This document shows positions 9,658-20,982 of a DNA stretch of 64,000 nucleotides, piece by piece. The DNA comes from Conus ventricosus (taxonomy: Eukaryota; Mollusca; Gastropoda; Neogastropoda; Conidae). The position numbers and the translations under genes are program-made. Where the stretch lies: the NCBI GenBank assembly GCA_018398815.1, contig CM031604.1, positions 54,748,485 through 54,812,484 of the forward strand. Direction: 5' to 3'. Position 1 is the first letter of the stretch; each line of letters opens with the position of its first letter. Under the pieces are notes generated by a model. The model had not been told where the DNA came from, searched no databases, and saw only the letters and a program-made list of their open reading frames with translations.

Positions 9658-11989
9658 GGGTTGGGCTCAATGCAGAAATTTAGGTAATTGTTTATTTCGT
9701 TAAAGAAAAAGTGATATTTTTGTGTGATGAGGCTTAAGACCAATCATGTATTTTTTGCATGAAAAAATGGATGCAAGGCTCATGCTGATAGGCCAATACA
9801 AAGCTCTCCTGACCGGATGAATAAGAAATTAAAGGGTAAGCAGTCACTGCTCCAAGCCAAAATGCTGGCTATTTCATGAACATGGATGAAACCATACGTC
9901 TAGAAATGCTGGAAACAGGAATTCAACCGCGCTGTTTTGTCTGGAGATCTTAAATCAGGAAATGTCCTTGTCAGTTTTTTCTCCCCTCAAATGTTTCAGT
10001 AAAACTGTTCAGATTACTCCGTCCCATCCAGGTTTTTTTTTTCCCCCCAAACTGATTATTTCTTCGTCATTTTGCTAAGCGAATGTGCATCTGCTGCTTT
10101 GGTCAATAGTCACAATATTGTTTGTAGAACCTTATGAAGATTCGTCTGCGATCAATGCAGTGTTAGAACAAGTTTTGTTGTCACATGCCATCACACAGTA
10201 GAGGCTTCTTCCGGGTAGTAACCGCCCTAATCTTACATTAACTACGGTGAAATGGGTTCTTTCTGACACAAATTACTTTCAAACCTGATTCATCAGCATC
10301 CTTTGGCATAGACCCATGCGCTCATGCAGATTTTATCAATGTTTCTGGGGCATGTCAAAAATTTGTCATTTTGCGTGTGGAAATCGGCAAAGTTGTCACT
10401 CTTTGGCCAGATTTTCACTCCTATAGTTAGATTCTGCAAGTGCAATTACTACTAAACAATCTTGTCTCTAGAATTTTTCCGAATTTTGTTATAAAGTTCG
10501 TCATATTTGTCCTATTTTCGCAGTCATTGAAACAAAATTCATTGAAAATTGTATGGGTAAATGGGTCTGTACTTATCAAGAAAGAAAAAAAAAATGTTAA
10601 AGTATTTTCCTAATAACAAATCCAAGTACATCTATAGTGCTATTATCTTGTCAGTTAATGTGAGCTGAAAAAGCACTTTAAATGAGCAATTTGTGATTCC
10701 CAGTTCTTGTTTGCGTTACAAAGCACCAGTTGGTTAATTTAGTAGATAAAATGAACAAAAATTGCCCCAATCTATATTGTTTTAAGACATTCTGTTTATA
10801 TGACAGATTGTTTCTTGATTTATTCCAGCAAAGGAGTCATGTCCACTGATCTTGCTAGATATATGATCATCAGGAGACTGGTATATCCTTGAGCTTGTCA
10901 CCACAGTGTATTATTAATTACAACTTTTATACAAGGGCTGTTAGAACCGTTTCATAAAAAGTAAATAAAAATATGTACATTTCACATGATATCGATTTTT
11001 TGCTTCCATTAGAAATTAACTTGTGCCCAAATTTAGTCTTCTTTTTACTAGTAATTTATTTGAATTTTTCTGCACTCTTTAAGAACTACGCATGTATGGG
11101 GTTCAAGGTTAAAATCCAAGTGTCATTTTATAAGTTCACAGTTTAATTCATTGAGGCAAGTCATATACCTGTTGCACCAATAACTCCACCCCACCATGTG
11201 CCACTCCCACCCCCTCCCCTGAGATATAGGGCTTCAGGCTGAACTTTCAGCTGGAGTAAACAACACCACACAAGTTTTAAGTTGAAGAGGAATAAAGTCT
11301 AGTGTTCCATACAAGGGAATTCTTGAAACATCAGATGCACATATTTTGATCAGCCCAAACTATTCGAGTTTGAACAGCAAGCGGTCTTCATAAGTTTCAG
11401 AAGTGGTAAATACAAATTGAAGTCAACAAAAATCATTGCTGCCTCCGGTTTCTGGAATTAAGTGAACTCCACTGCATGCAGGTCAGTCACATTAATGTCA
11501 GTTAGTGATAATGGTGGCGTTATGAATTGCATGGTAAAAAAGGGGGTAAGGTGTCTCCAAATGCCCAGATTTTACTTCTCAAAGGTGTAGAAACCCTTCA
11601 GTTTCAGGGGGGAGCTTTGCCCCTGATAAAGAACTCTGGCCCTTGACCTATGGCCCTTGACCCTACCAGAGGACCTGAGGCAGCTCCGTGGATCCCGGGC
11701 CTTCCTGTTTTTCTTTTTTTCCCTGGTTTTACCCATGAGTGAGACGAATAGATGCACGTGTCCATACCTTGGATTATGTTTTCCTTTGTCCTCCTACACT
11801 TTTTCCAACGCATGATATCCTACTTAAGTATGTGATATATACCCTTTTATACGGGATGTGAAGCCTTGCATCACCTGGGTAATGACCGAAAACTATGGCT
11901 GTGGTTCAAGCATCTGGTAGGTCAGTAAGCTCAGCTTGAGGTAGAACTGGCCTTTCAGATATCCACCTGTATTATTTAGCATCATTTCA
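9658..11989. other. Non-coding interval, no gene supported
   Basis: The interval is AT-rich with stops in all frames. Open frames are below about 70 codons and resemble nothing I recognise. It may be NUAK 3' UTR or a terminal intron followed by intergenic DNA. A T-rich tract near 10031 and an A-run near 10586 are the only simple repeats. Confidence 0.5.
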
Positions 11990-12353
11990 CTGATGTTTTC
12001 TTTCGCTCATTGACAGTCATGTGGTAGTGTGCGTGTAGTTCAACAAATTTCTTCATGCAGTGCAAATATTGAAACAGTAGAGTGAAAGACGGTCATTGCT
12101 TGGGCAAGATGTGAGAACGTGTAATGGTTGCTGAATGTAGATTCAAGTAAGGATCCACTGGGAAACAGTCGAGGTGGAAGGGGCATAACCTACATGCTTA
12201 ACATTATTTTTCAGTGTTGCAGTCTCGAGTGTCCGTTACTTAAGCTGCTTTCTTTGTACTCATGAGCTCAGTTGACCACAAAGGCCATATCTGGACTAAC
12301 TGTATGAATAGAAGTAAGAAACTCAGTCTTGACCAAATCAGCTCTGATGAAAA
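11990..12353. repeat. Left copy of a ~360-bp direct repeat flanking a retrotransposon
   Basis: It begins CTGATGTTTTCTTTCGCTCA and ends at GCTCTGATGAAA, immediately before retrotransposon coding sequence. It is nearly identical to 16484-16848 and differs by a few single-base indels and substitutions, for example GCAGTCTCGAG here against GCATCAGTCTTGAG there. The two copies abut the 5' end and the 3' tail of the element, which is the geometry of a target-site duplication. Confidence 0.88.
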
Positions 12354-12356
12354 CTG

Positions 12357-12865
12357 GTTTCTCCTGCTTACTCAAGCCAGCTTCTGCAGACTTTTCACGG
12401 AGAGGCGTTTCTCTTTATATTCATAATTCGGTACTACATACAGAAATTCCACTTCAGACGGATATGGAGGCAGTGGCAGCTCGTATCTCGTTAAACAAGG
12501 TTGTTACGATATGTTGTTTGTATCTATCTCCATCTTGTGATTTCGAAGAGTCAGTTGGATGGTTTAATTTCTCAGCTCCCTTGCCCATTTCTTTTATTGG
12601 GTGACTTGAATGGTCATTCTCCACAGTGGGGAAGTAACTGCACAAATTCTCAAGGGAAAGTTCTTGAAGATTTTATATCGGATCATGATCTCTGTCTTTT
12701 GAATTCAGGCTCACCGACCTTTTGTTCTCCTTCTGGTTCTTTGACTCACTTGGATTTGTCCATTTGTGACCCTTCCTTATTTTTGGACTTAGAATGGCAG
12801 GTTCATACGGACCTAAGCGGGAGTGATCACTTTCCGGTTTTTATTTCTTTTACGAAGCAAATGCA
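12357..12865 (+). pseudogene. Retrotransposon APE endonuclease, C-terminal part
   Basis: In shifting frames the sequence encodes GVSLYIHNSVL, then LLLGDLNGHSPQWGS, SLTHLDLSICDPSL and SGSDHFPVFISF. The LGDLNxH, HxDLxIxD-like and SDHFPV blocks are the conserved Asp/Asn and Asp-His catalytic elements of apurinic-like endonucleases that nick target DNA in LINE retrotransposition. The N-terminal half with the catalytic Glu is missing because of 5' truncation. At least one frameshift lies near 12540-12590. Confidence 0.88.
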
Positions 12866-13129
12866 GGAGTCCCCCGGGAAACATGGAAGTTTCGCTCTGC
12901 AGATTGGAGTCTTTATCAGCAACAGATTTTTAAGTAGACTGCCTATGAATCTGTTGCGGAGTTATGATGATCCTGTTTTACAGTTCACTAAAGTGATAGT
13001 AGAGAGTGCTAAGGAAGCTATTCCAAGTCCCGTGATAAACCAAATGTGTTAAGACCCCTTGGTATGATAAAGAGTGCAAAACTCTGAAGGGTAAGAGAAA
13101 AGGTGCTCAAAGACTTTTTGCTAGGTTTT

Positions 13130-15120
13130 CTATGGTGGGGAACAAAGTTAAACATCAGGCGTGTATGGCTAAGTGTCGATATACTTTTAAAACTAAGAAG
13201 AAAGAATCTTGGAAAAATTTCTGTTCAAATCTGTCCTTTAAGGTCAATTCAAGGAAAATCTGGAAACTAATCCGTAAGATTAAGGGAAAGTCGGCTACAT
13301 CAGTTATAAAATGTTTGCAAGTAAATGGATCGATTATTACTAATAAAAGGAGGTTGCTAACTTGTTAGCTGCTACTATCCATCAAAATTCGTCAGCTGAT
13401 CATTATTGCAAGGAATTCCAGCGTATCAAAAGATCAGCGGAGTCAAAATCTTGTTCCTTCGAGCCAGATAGTACGAGGATTACAACTGCGTTTTCAGCAT
13501 GGACGAGTTAAAGGACGCCATTTTGAAAGCCAACAACTCAGCTCCTGGACCAGATGACATTCATTATCAATTTATTCAACATTTGCCAGCTGAGGGTTTA
13601 AATGTGTTGTCTCTGTTTAATCATGTTTGGTGTTCAGGGTATTTTCCACCTTCTTGGAGAGAGGCGGTTGTTATCCCTATTCCTAAACCAGGCAGAGATC
13701 ATTCGGATCTAACAACTATCGTCCTATAGCTCTCACTAGTTGCTTATGTAAAACTATGGAGAGAATGGTATATTCTCGATTGTTATGGCAGTTAGAACGT
13801 CTGGGGGCCTTAGATGTTTCCCAGTGTGGATTTCGGAACAACCGCAGTACTACTGATCACTTGGTTGATACGAGTCTTTTATCAGGAATGCTTTGATTAA
13901 TGGAGAACATGTAGTTTCTATCCTTTTTGATTTAGAAAAAGCTTATGACACAACATGGAGGCACGGAATTCTTCAGGATTTGAAGGCACTTGATTTTAAA
14001 GGTAATTTACCAATGTTTATTGCTAATTTTTTGTCTAACAGTGTTAGACTACATTCGACCTTTTCGGATCCTTTTGAGCAGGAGATGGGTGTCCCTCAAG
14101 GTAGCATCCTTTCTCCACTTCTGTTCAATCTGAAGATTAATAACATCGTCCAGTCAGTAAAGTCTGGAATTGATAAGTCATTATTTGTTGATGACTTCTC
14201 CATCTCTGCCAAGGGGAAAACTTTGGCTGCAGCTGAGCGTCAACTTCAGTTGTGTGTTAGGCCCAGTGCACACTAGCGTCAAGATCTCGAGATCACGGCG
14301 ATTTTTTGCTGCGAGGCGTAATTGGATGTGCCGCCACGTATGCGAGCTTTGCAGAGCGGCAAGATTTTTGACTCGTTGCTCCGTGATTTTTCGACGCCTG
14401 AGGATAGGACTTGTTCTAATTTTGATGCTCGAGATCGCGGAGATCACGAAACCAGCCAATCGCAAGAGAAGGAAGACCGGCAACTCTGGAACTTCTGAGG
14501 AAAGATGGCTGACTTGAACCCCTTGCTCCTTCCAAATATGGAAGTTCAGGCAACAGACGCAAGGCGACTGGCGCTGTGTGTGAGAGATACTAGATGCAAG
14601 CTACCACGCGCGCTGCGAAGCAGACGTCAGTGCTACAAGTGATGCTCGGAGCAGCGCTTGTCGCTTGACGCTAGTGTGCGCTGGGCCTTAATCGTGTTCA
14701 GCAGTGGGTTACTGAAAATGGATTTAAGTTTTCAGCTACTAAGACAGTGTACCGGGTATTCATTTCCATAGGAAAAGATCTCAGGTCTTGGAACCGGCTA
14801 TCAGTCTCATGGTCAGGTAATTAAAGTTTCCAAACAAGTGAAATTTTTGGGGGTTTTGATAAGCTTTTTTGCCTCACATTAAGTACATTAAACAATCTTG
14901 CCAGTCAGGTTTGAAGGTTATTAGTCACACTGATTGGGGTGCAGACAAGCGAACTTTGTTGCGATTGTATCGGGCTTTGGTGAGACCAAAGCTAGATTAT
15001 GGGTGTGTGGTATATGGTTCTACACGAAAGTCTTACCTCAAAGCTCTTGATCCAATTCATCATCAAGGACTGCGGATTGCTCTGGGAGCACTTCGCACAT
15101 CTCCAAAGAGAGTTTGTATG
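13130..15120 (+). pseudogene. Retrotransposon reverse transcriptase, interrupted by a MITE
   Basis: RT blocks appear in the expected order. A basic linker (13132-13368) is followed by SAPGPDDIHYQFIQHL and WREAVVIPIPKPGRDHSD. In the next frame come YRPIALTSCLCKTMERMVYS and QCGFRNNRSTTDHLV, then ILFDLEKAYDTTWRHGIL (motif A with the catalytic Asp), GVPQGSILSPLLFNLK (motif B) and SLFVDDFSI (motif C with two Asp). The thumb-like region resumes after the MITE at about 14691 (QQWVTENGFKFS) and runs on to LDYGCVVYGSTRKSY near 14992. Frameshifts occur near 13720, 13870 and 14850. The catalytic residues are intact, but the reading frame is not. Confidence 0.9.
14260..14687. mobile_element. 428-bp PIF/Harbinger-type MITE inserted in the RT
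   Basis: Terminal inverted repeats of 24 bp match at 23 of 24 positions. The left end (14260-14283) starts GGCCCAGTGCACACTAGCGT and the right end (14664-14687) finishes ACGCTAGTGTGCGCTGGGCC. The element is flanked by a TTA duplication (14257-14259 and 14688-14690). Removing the element and one TTA rejoins the RT codons in frame across the site. A 3-bp TWA duplication and a GGCCC-like terminus are characteristic of the PIF/Harbinger superfamily. The interior encodes no transposase, so the element is non-autonomous. It is GC-richer than its host element and contains several TCTCGAGATC-like palindromes. Confidence 0.9.
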
Positions 15121-16220
15121 TGAATCTGGTGAACCCCTCTGGAGCTAAGGAGGTTGCGTCTTTCATGAATTACTACCTGAAACTGAGGGCTAATCCAGAA
15201 AACCCTGCCTATGATATTGTTATGAACCCGCCTTTTAGAGCCAAATATGACTTAAAGCCAAATGAGATTCCTCCACTCGGTATTCGTATTTTGCCCCACT
15301 TCGGGGCAGCTGGCATTGATCTTGATGCTGTTGATGACGGTCCATTACAGACTGATTTACCTCCCTGGAAAGTCGCCAATCCAGAGATTAATTTATATTT
15401 AACTCAATTTCGAAAGGTCACCTCGAGTGCTGCATATAAACAACTTTATCTTGGACAATGTGAACTTTATAAAGATGTTATCAAGATTTTTACCGATGGT
15501 TCTAAAAAAGGTGAGAGGGCTGCAGCTGCCAGTGTGTGTGATAACAATTTTCAGGAGCCTACTTTAAGATTGCGGGATTGGTCGTCTGTTTATACTGCTG
15601 AACTGAAGGCTTTACATCTGGCCCTCAGTGCGGTGTCCAGGTCAGATCAGAATGATTTCCTTATTTTTATCGGATTCATTGTCGGCACTGTCAGCTTTAT
15701 CGACAAGAGAAGTGTCACATCCAGTTTTGGCTGATATTCATGATCTTCATACTCAGCTTGTCTCTTCGGGAAAGCATATAGTTTTCTTGTGGGTCCCCAG
15801 CCACATGGGAATCTATGGTAACTCAGTGGTGGACAAAGCAGCCAAACAAGCTCTCGGTGCAAGTCTTTCCAGGAGGCATATGCAGTTTGTTCCTCACTCT
15901 GATCTACGTCATAAATCTAGTTTGTATTGTCGTGAACTGTGGCAGAATGAATGGTTGTAATCAAATTCATAATAAATTGTTTAAAATTTGCCCAGATTTA
16001 ACCAATCCTTTCCATCAGTGGTACGTAATCGTAAAGAGGAATCGGTTTTGTCACGGTTACATATTGGGCATAGCTATATAACGCACAGTTGGATATTTAG
16101 AAGGGAAGACCCCCCATGGTGTGTTGTGTGTGACAGCTTGTTCAGTGTTAATCATTTTTTGACAGAATGTGCCGATTTGATGTGTATCAGAGAGAAGTTC
16201 TTTTCCACCAGTGATTTATC
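15114..16220 (+). pseudogene. Retrotransposon RNase H domain and Cys/His C-terminal tail
   Basis: The RNase H domain shows its four acidic positions: IFTDGSKKG (about 15486), VYTAELKALHLALSA (about 15589), SDSLSALSAL (about 15672, next frame) and GNSVVDKAAKQALG (about 15818). WVPSHMGIYGNS is the C-terminal His-containing block. The frame changes near 15665 and again near 15955. The tail then gives HIGHSYITHSW and PPWCVVCDSLFSVNHFLTEC, a C-x2-C...H...C arrangement like the tail in the NUAK intron copies. The domain removes template RNA during element replication. This copy is inactive because of frameshifts. Confidence 0.9.
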
Positions 16221-16483
16221 GGTTTCTTTTTCGTGAGATTTCAGAAGATCTTTTTTCTTCTTTTTTGAAAGAGGTAAAACTTATTTTATAAAATATAGTG
16301 TTTTAATAATGTATACAGGTGTCGCCGGAGTTGAACAGATAATTGTGTTTCTGTCCTCATAAATTTTAAACGATGTGTTAATACTAGTGTGGGTATTTGT
16401 ATTTAGAGACTTAGATGATGATAGCTGAGGTCCTGATTTGGCTCCTAGTAGTCCGCTGGACCCTATAAACACTAACTAACTAA

Positions 16484-16848
16484 CTGACGTTTCTTTCGCT
16501 CATTGACAGTCATGTGGTAGTGTGCGTGTAGTTCAACAAATTTCTTCATGCAGTGCCAAATATTGAAACAGTAGAGTGAAAGACGGTCATTGCTTGGGCA
16601 AGATGTGAGAACGTGTAATGGTTGCTGAATGTAGATTCAAGTAAGGATCCACTGGGAAACAGTCGAGGTGGAAGGGGCATAACCTACATGCTTAACATTA
16701 TTTTTCAGTGTTGCATCAGTCTTGAGTGTCCGTTACTTAAACTGCTTTCTTTGTACTCATGAGCTCAGTTGACCACAAAGGCCATATCTGGACTAACTGT
16801 ATGAATAGAAGTAAGAAACTCAGTCTTGACCAATCAGCTCTGATGAAA
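16484..16848. repeat. Right copy of the ~360-bp direct repeat
   Basis: It starts directly after the (ACTA)n-like tail of the retrotransposon (CTGACGTTTCTTTCGCTCAT) and ends at TCAGCTCTGATGAAAC. After that the sequence continues into unrelated DNA (TTTTATTTTCTGCTTACT). It matches 11990-12353. The open frame at 16759-16947 lies across its end and is not considered coding. Confidence 0.88.
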
Positions 16849-19229
16849 CTTTTATTTTCTGCTTACTTTTACTTTCTGCTTATGTTCTGTCATTGTAGTC
16901 AGAATAATTGGTATTGCATTAGTCTTTTGGGGTTTGTTGTAATCTAGAAAGAATTAAGTTACTTTCAATGTTGATGCAGTTGATATGAGGATAATCACTC
17001 CACATGATATACCCAAGATAATTGTTTGCATAATTATAGGTTAAACTGGTGACACAAGTGAGATGAACATATTAGGCGCCGACATAAGCCACTTTGGCTG
17101 AACTAAGAACATTCATCCCAGCTAGTCATTAACATGCTTTACAAATTGTTCAAGAGATAAGTTTGATGAAGGTGTGTGTCACCAGTACTGGGAGCAGTGG
17201 ATGTTTGCTCCCTTCAACCATAGAAATTGATGTGATCAAGGCTAGGATTGATCATTTTGTGTAGATCTGTTTGCCTGCCTGTTCTATTTACCTACCTATT
17301 GTACTGACGAAATGTAGTACAGGCCTATAATTCTTGGCAAAGAGTTATAGAGTTGGGTGCAATGGAGATAGAGAGTTGGGTGCAATGGAGATGTTAAAGT
17401 ATCTATAGACCCCTTCTCTTGCTGAAATTCGGGCCATCAAAATATGTCTTGTATATTAGGTTCATACAGTTGTCAAAGGTTATGAAAAAAAAAAAAAAAA
17501 AACTTTTTTTAAAGAACTTGATATCCCTTGAAAGCAAAGGCTTTTTTTGTGGTGGTTACACATCAATTCAGTTTTCTGGAAGGAAGTGCTAGTGTCATGA
17601 TCAGTGAATTGTGGTTATGAATTGAAGGGGACAGCCCCTTCTCCGAAATTAAGGCAAGGTTAACAAGTGTTTGTTTTCCCCGTCTTCTGTGCATACACCA
17701 AGTTAGAAATTTAATCCAGCCAAGTCTTAAAAGGGTGTAAAATGTTTCTGAATTTTGCACCCTTTTTTTGACTTGGAAAATGTAACGGGTAAAAATATTT
17801 GCAGTGTAGTTGATCTTGATATGTGGTGATCCCTCACAAAGACATGGAATAGGTCTCTAGTTGTGTGATCTGGAGCTGGATATCTGTAAAAGATAGGAAT
17901 TATATTTGCTTCTTACTACAGAATAGAATGACATTTAAGACTGTAGTGAAAAACAGTTGCTCACTGCAAGGTAAACCAGTTACAGGTGCTATGTGTTTAC
18001 AGTTGTACTGTTTGCAACATCTCATGCTCACTAGTGCCCTTAGCCTTATGGCTTTTTAATGACAGGCTGTTGTGTATTTGTACATAGGCATCAGTAGCTG
18101 CTTAATATGGGGGAAGGGAGGGGGGGAGCATTATGTATATATACACCATGTGGTGGTTTTGCCCTTCAGTTATCTGATCTCATTTGTGTGTGTTGGTGTG
18201 CATGCACACCTGCTGTCTGAGTGCATCCTCATTCTGAACATGTGGGGTGAATTTTCTTTTTCTCGGTGATGTATAAATCATTATATTATGTAAATACCAG
18301 TCTCTGCCATCCAAGTAACAATATTGGTATTATGGTCCTTGCCTTTGTCATAATGAACACATCAGTCTTTCTTTTGATATATGGCAATTTTTTTTTTTTT
18401 ATTTAATGCGAGGTAAGTGGAGAAGGATGGTGAAGAAGACTGGATTCAACTAAAAGCAATAAGTGTTTTTGTTGGCTGCTGAATGTTGTTTTCTGTGAAA
18501 TTATGTTTGCAGTATCCAGAATTTTTCATTTAAGATGATTTATTAGTTAGAAAGCTGCTTGTGTCTGTTTGTAGATTATGCTTTTGCACGAAAAGGTGGA
18601 TATTCAGATACTTGGTATTACTGTGTGCCCTGCTTATATGTTGTGATTCTTTGATTTTATTCATTGAAGTGTGTATATGTGCACCCATGCTACCATTTGT
18701 TGTTGCATATGTATAGTCCGCGTTTGTGCTAGTTTGGACTTTTACCATTCAGTTTGTAGTTGCTATGGAGTGTACATGAGAAAAAAAATTGTGTGGGGGG
18801 GGAGGGGCCATTTGTGCACATTTTTGAGCCTTTAATTTTTGTTGTGTATGCATGTTATTCCATGACAAAGTTTGTGGATGTGTGCATGTTTATGCTGTGC
18901 ATGCAAAACTTAACGATGAAATACTGTTTTAGAGAAGCCCATAAAATTTTCAAGGAAGTCGGTGGGTAGAATCGCTATGTAACTGATTTACTGGAGTTGA
19001 ATTTTTAGGTCTTCAGGTAAGATAAACCTTCAGGAGGATGAAAACAAGAAACAAATGTGCAGTGACCTATCTTCTCGTATTCGGTGGAAGATGGGCATTT
19101 GTAGTGTTAGGAAGGGGACAAAAGGAGTCAATAACGATAATAGTTGGAGCATTAATAGTGGCCATACATACAGAAGGGGAGAGAACACTGCTTGTAGAGT
19201 GAATTTTTTTTGAGCAGGATATGTGTGTG

Positions 19230-19266
<37 letters not shown>

Positions 19267-19470
19267 AAGCGCACATTGGTGGTGGGGGCGGGAAGAGGTG
19301 TACACCCATACATTGAAATATGCATTCATGCTTGTTCTGGAAATTCGCTTTCACCATGGGGTGGAACCTCTGAATCTCCAACTTGGAGATTTTTTGCTCA
19401 TTTTACCACAAAATAAATCTTCGAGATATCCTGTTCCAATTTTTTTTTCTATGCTGCATGTTATTCTTAC
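16849..19470. other. Non-coding interval with simple repeats
   Basis: No coding exon is supported. The interval contains a short direct duplication of GAGTTGGGTGCAATGGAGAT (near 17349-17389), an 18-base A run near 17487, a G-rich patch near 18112-18126 and a 35-base G run (19231-19265) next to GT-rich DNA. Open frames here are at most about 104 codons, and the largest are driven by the G run. Confidence 0.5.
19231..19265. repeat. 35-base poly-G run
   Basis: An uninterrupted run of 35 G follows ATGTGTGTGC. It produces spurious poly-Gly and poly-Pro frames on both strands. Confidence 0.95.
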
Positions 19471-20982
19471 TATACCGACTTCCATAAAAAACGCGGAAAA
19501 TTGAAAGGCTATTTTTTCGGGTGAAAAGGGGTGAATATACAATATTGAACCATTGTGTCAAGTTGTTTGGGTCCAAGACTCACGTGCAGTGAAAAAATTG
19601 TGCGAGCAACACATCAATCCCGGCATGGCGGGTCAACAAAATGGCAAACTGGTTGCTGCATGTGAGGCACGTCACACTATGCAGAGCAAAGTTAACCAGC
19701 TACAAGTACAGGCATGCAGCCCTTTTTAAAGCCGCGCTACAAGGTTCAGGTAACGACTTGCCGTCTGAGCGCTACAGAGATGCCAGACTACGAGCAGAGG
19801 AACGCAATCGTGCCCTAGGCCAGGTGGAGGCTGGTGTGGATGCCAGGCAGGTCGCCAACATCTTTAACCTCCACATCTCAACATCTATCGTCTGCAGCAC
19901 TGCATGCGAGTCACTGGTACCACTGATGATCGTCCCCGGCCAGGCCGTCCTGGGTCACCACCCCCAAGAGAGGATCGCCATCTTGTTCAACCCATCTGCG
20001 GGACAGGCGGCAAACAGCCGCTATCACTGCTCGACAGGTGCCTGGGGAATCTCCAGCAACGAATCGGCCTCAACACTGTGCGGCGGCGTCTTCAGGAGAA
20101 CGGGCTGGCATGTAGGCGTCCTCGCAGTACTGACACCAAGACACCGGCAGGACAGGCTGCAGTGGGCACAAGCCCGAATCAACTGGGGCAGGCAGCAGTG
20201 GGGACGCATACTGTTCTCAGATGACCGTTTTTGTATCGACATGGCTGGGCGGTCGTGCCAGAATATGGCGTCGACCTGGTGAACGCTATGTGGAACCCCT
20301 GGGGAGGCCCGAACGTTATATGGGGTGCAGTTGGCATTAACCACGCCAGAGGACCCGTCATCTTTCAGAACATTGGCCCTGGTCGCGGACAGGGTGTCAG
20401 TGCACAGGTTACATCAACCAGGTGCTCAGACCCATGTCGTTCCTTTTTTTGTGCAACACCAAACTGGACATTCCCAAAAGGACAATGCAAGAACACCCAC
20501 CGCCCGGGCCACCTAGCAATTTCTTCAGCATTAACAACGTCAATGTCCTGCCCTGGCCAGCCCTCGGTCCCGATTTAAACCCAATAGAACATTTTTGGGA
20601 TTGAACTTGGCAGACGGTTGGACCTCCTGCGTCCACGACCCGCAACAGCGGCTCCAAACTTCACCAGGGCCCTCGTTCATGTGTGGGCTGGTGTGCCAAG
20701 GGGACGCATCAACACCCGGTCCACTCAATGAGCCGCAGGTGTCAAGCAGTTGTCAACGCAAATGGTGGCCACACACGGTATTAAGCTTCAAGCTGGGTTT
20801 GTCACGTGACCTTGGATTTTCCACACAAGACATTATTGCTGATGACATTTTCACACATTACCGGTGTAATGAATCAAATTTACGTTGAATTCTCGCTTCC
20901 ACTCTGTACAATTGTGACCAATAAAATTCACCCCAACCTTCAGCTTGTTTTGTTTTCGCGTTTTTTATGGAAGTCGGTTATA
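19471..20982 (+). mobile_element. Tc1-like DNA transposon (about 1.5 kb)
   Basis: Terminal inverted repeats of about 22-26 bp delimit the element. The left end is TATACCGACTTCCATAAAAA then ACGCG (19471-19495). The right end is CGCGTTTTTTATGGAAGTCG then GTTATA (20957-20982). The length is typical of Tc1 elements. TA dinucleotides stand at both junctions, consistent with a TA target, though the exact duplicated TA is ambiguous because the termini themselves read TATA. The interior encodes a frameshifted transposase on the plus strand. Confidence 0.88.
19630..20790 (+). pseudogene. Tc1-like transposase, frameshifted
   Basis: Recognisable blocks, in order and in changing frames, are ALGQVEAGVDARQVANIFNL (helix-turn-helix, about 19813), TGTTDDRPRPGRPGS (about 19911, the GRPR-like linker of Tc1 transposases), ILFSDDRFCIDMAGR (about 20208, a DDE-domain block with the second-Asp region), a degraded FQHDNAR-like block near 20455-20490, and PWPALGPDLNPIEHFWD (about 20551, the DLNPIEHxW signature around the third catalytic position). 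The protein would cut and paste the element at TA sites. Several indels and stops make this copy inactive as assembled. Confidence 0.88.

Larger units (their letters stand above)
12354..16483 (+). mobile_element. 5'-truncated non-LTR retrotransposon (APE endonuclease, RT, RNase H)
   Basis: A single element on the plus strand carries, in order, the C-terminal half of an APE endonuclease, a reverse transcriptase, an RNase H domain, a Cys/His tail, and a 3' UTR ending CCCTATAAACACTAACTAAC and TAA(C), a microsatellite-like tail. The 5' end lies within the endonuclease, so the element is dead on arrival. Frameshifts interrupt every domain. A MITE is inserted in the RT (14260-14687). The RNase H after the RT points to an I/Nimb-like clade (inference). 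It is a different family from the NUAK intron copies but of the same general type. Confidence 0.9.
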
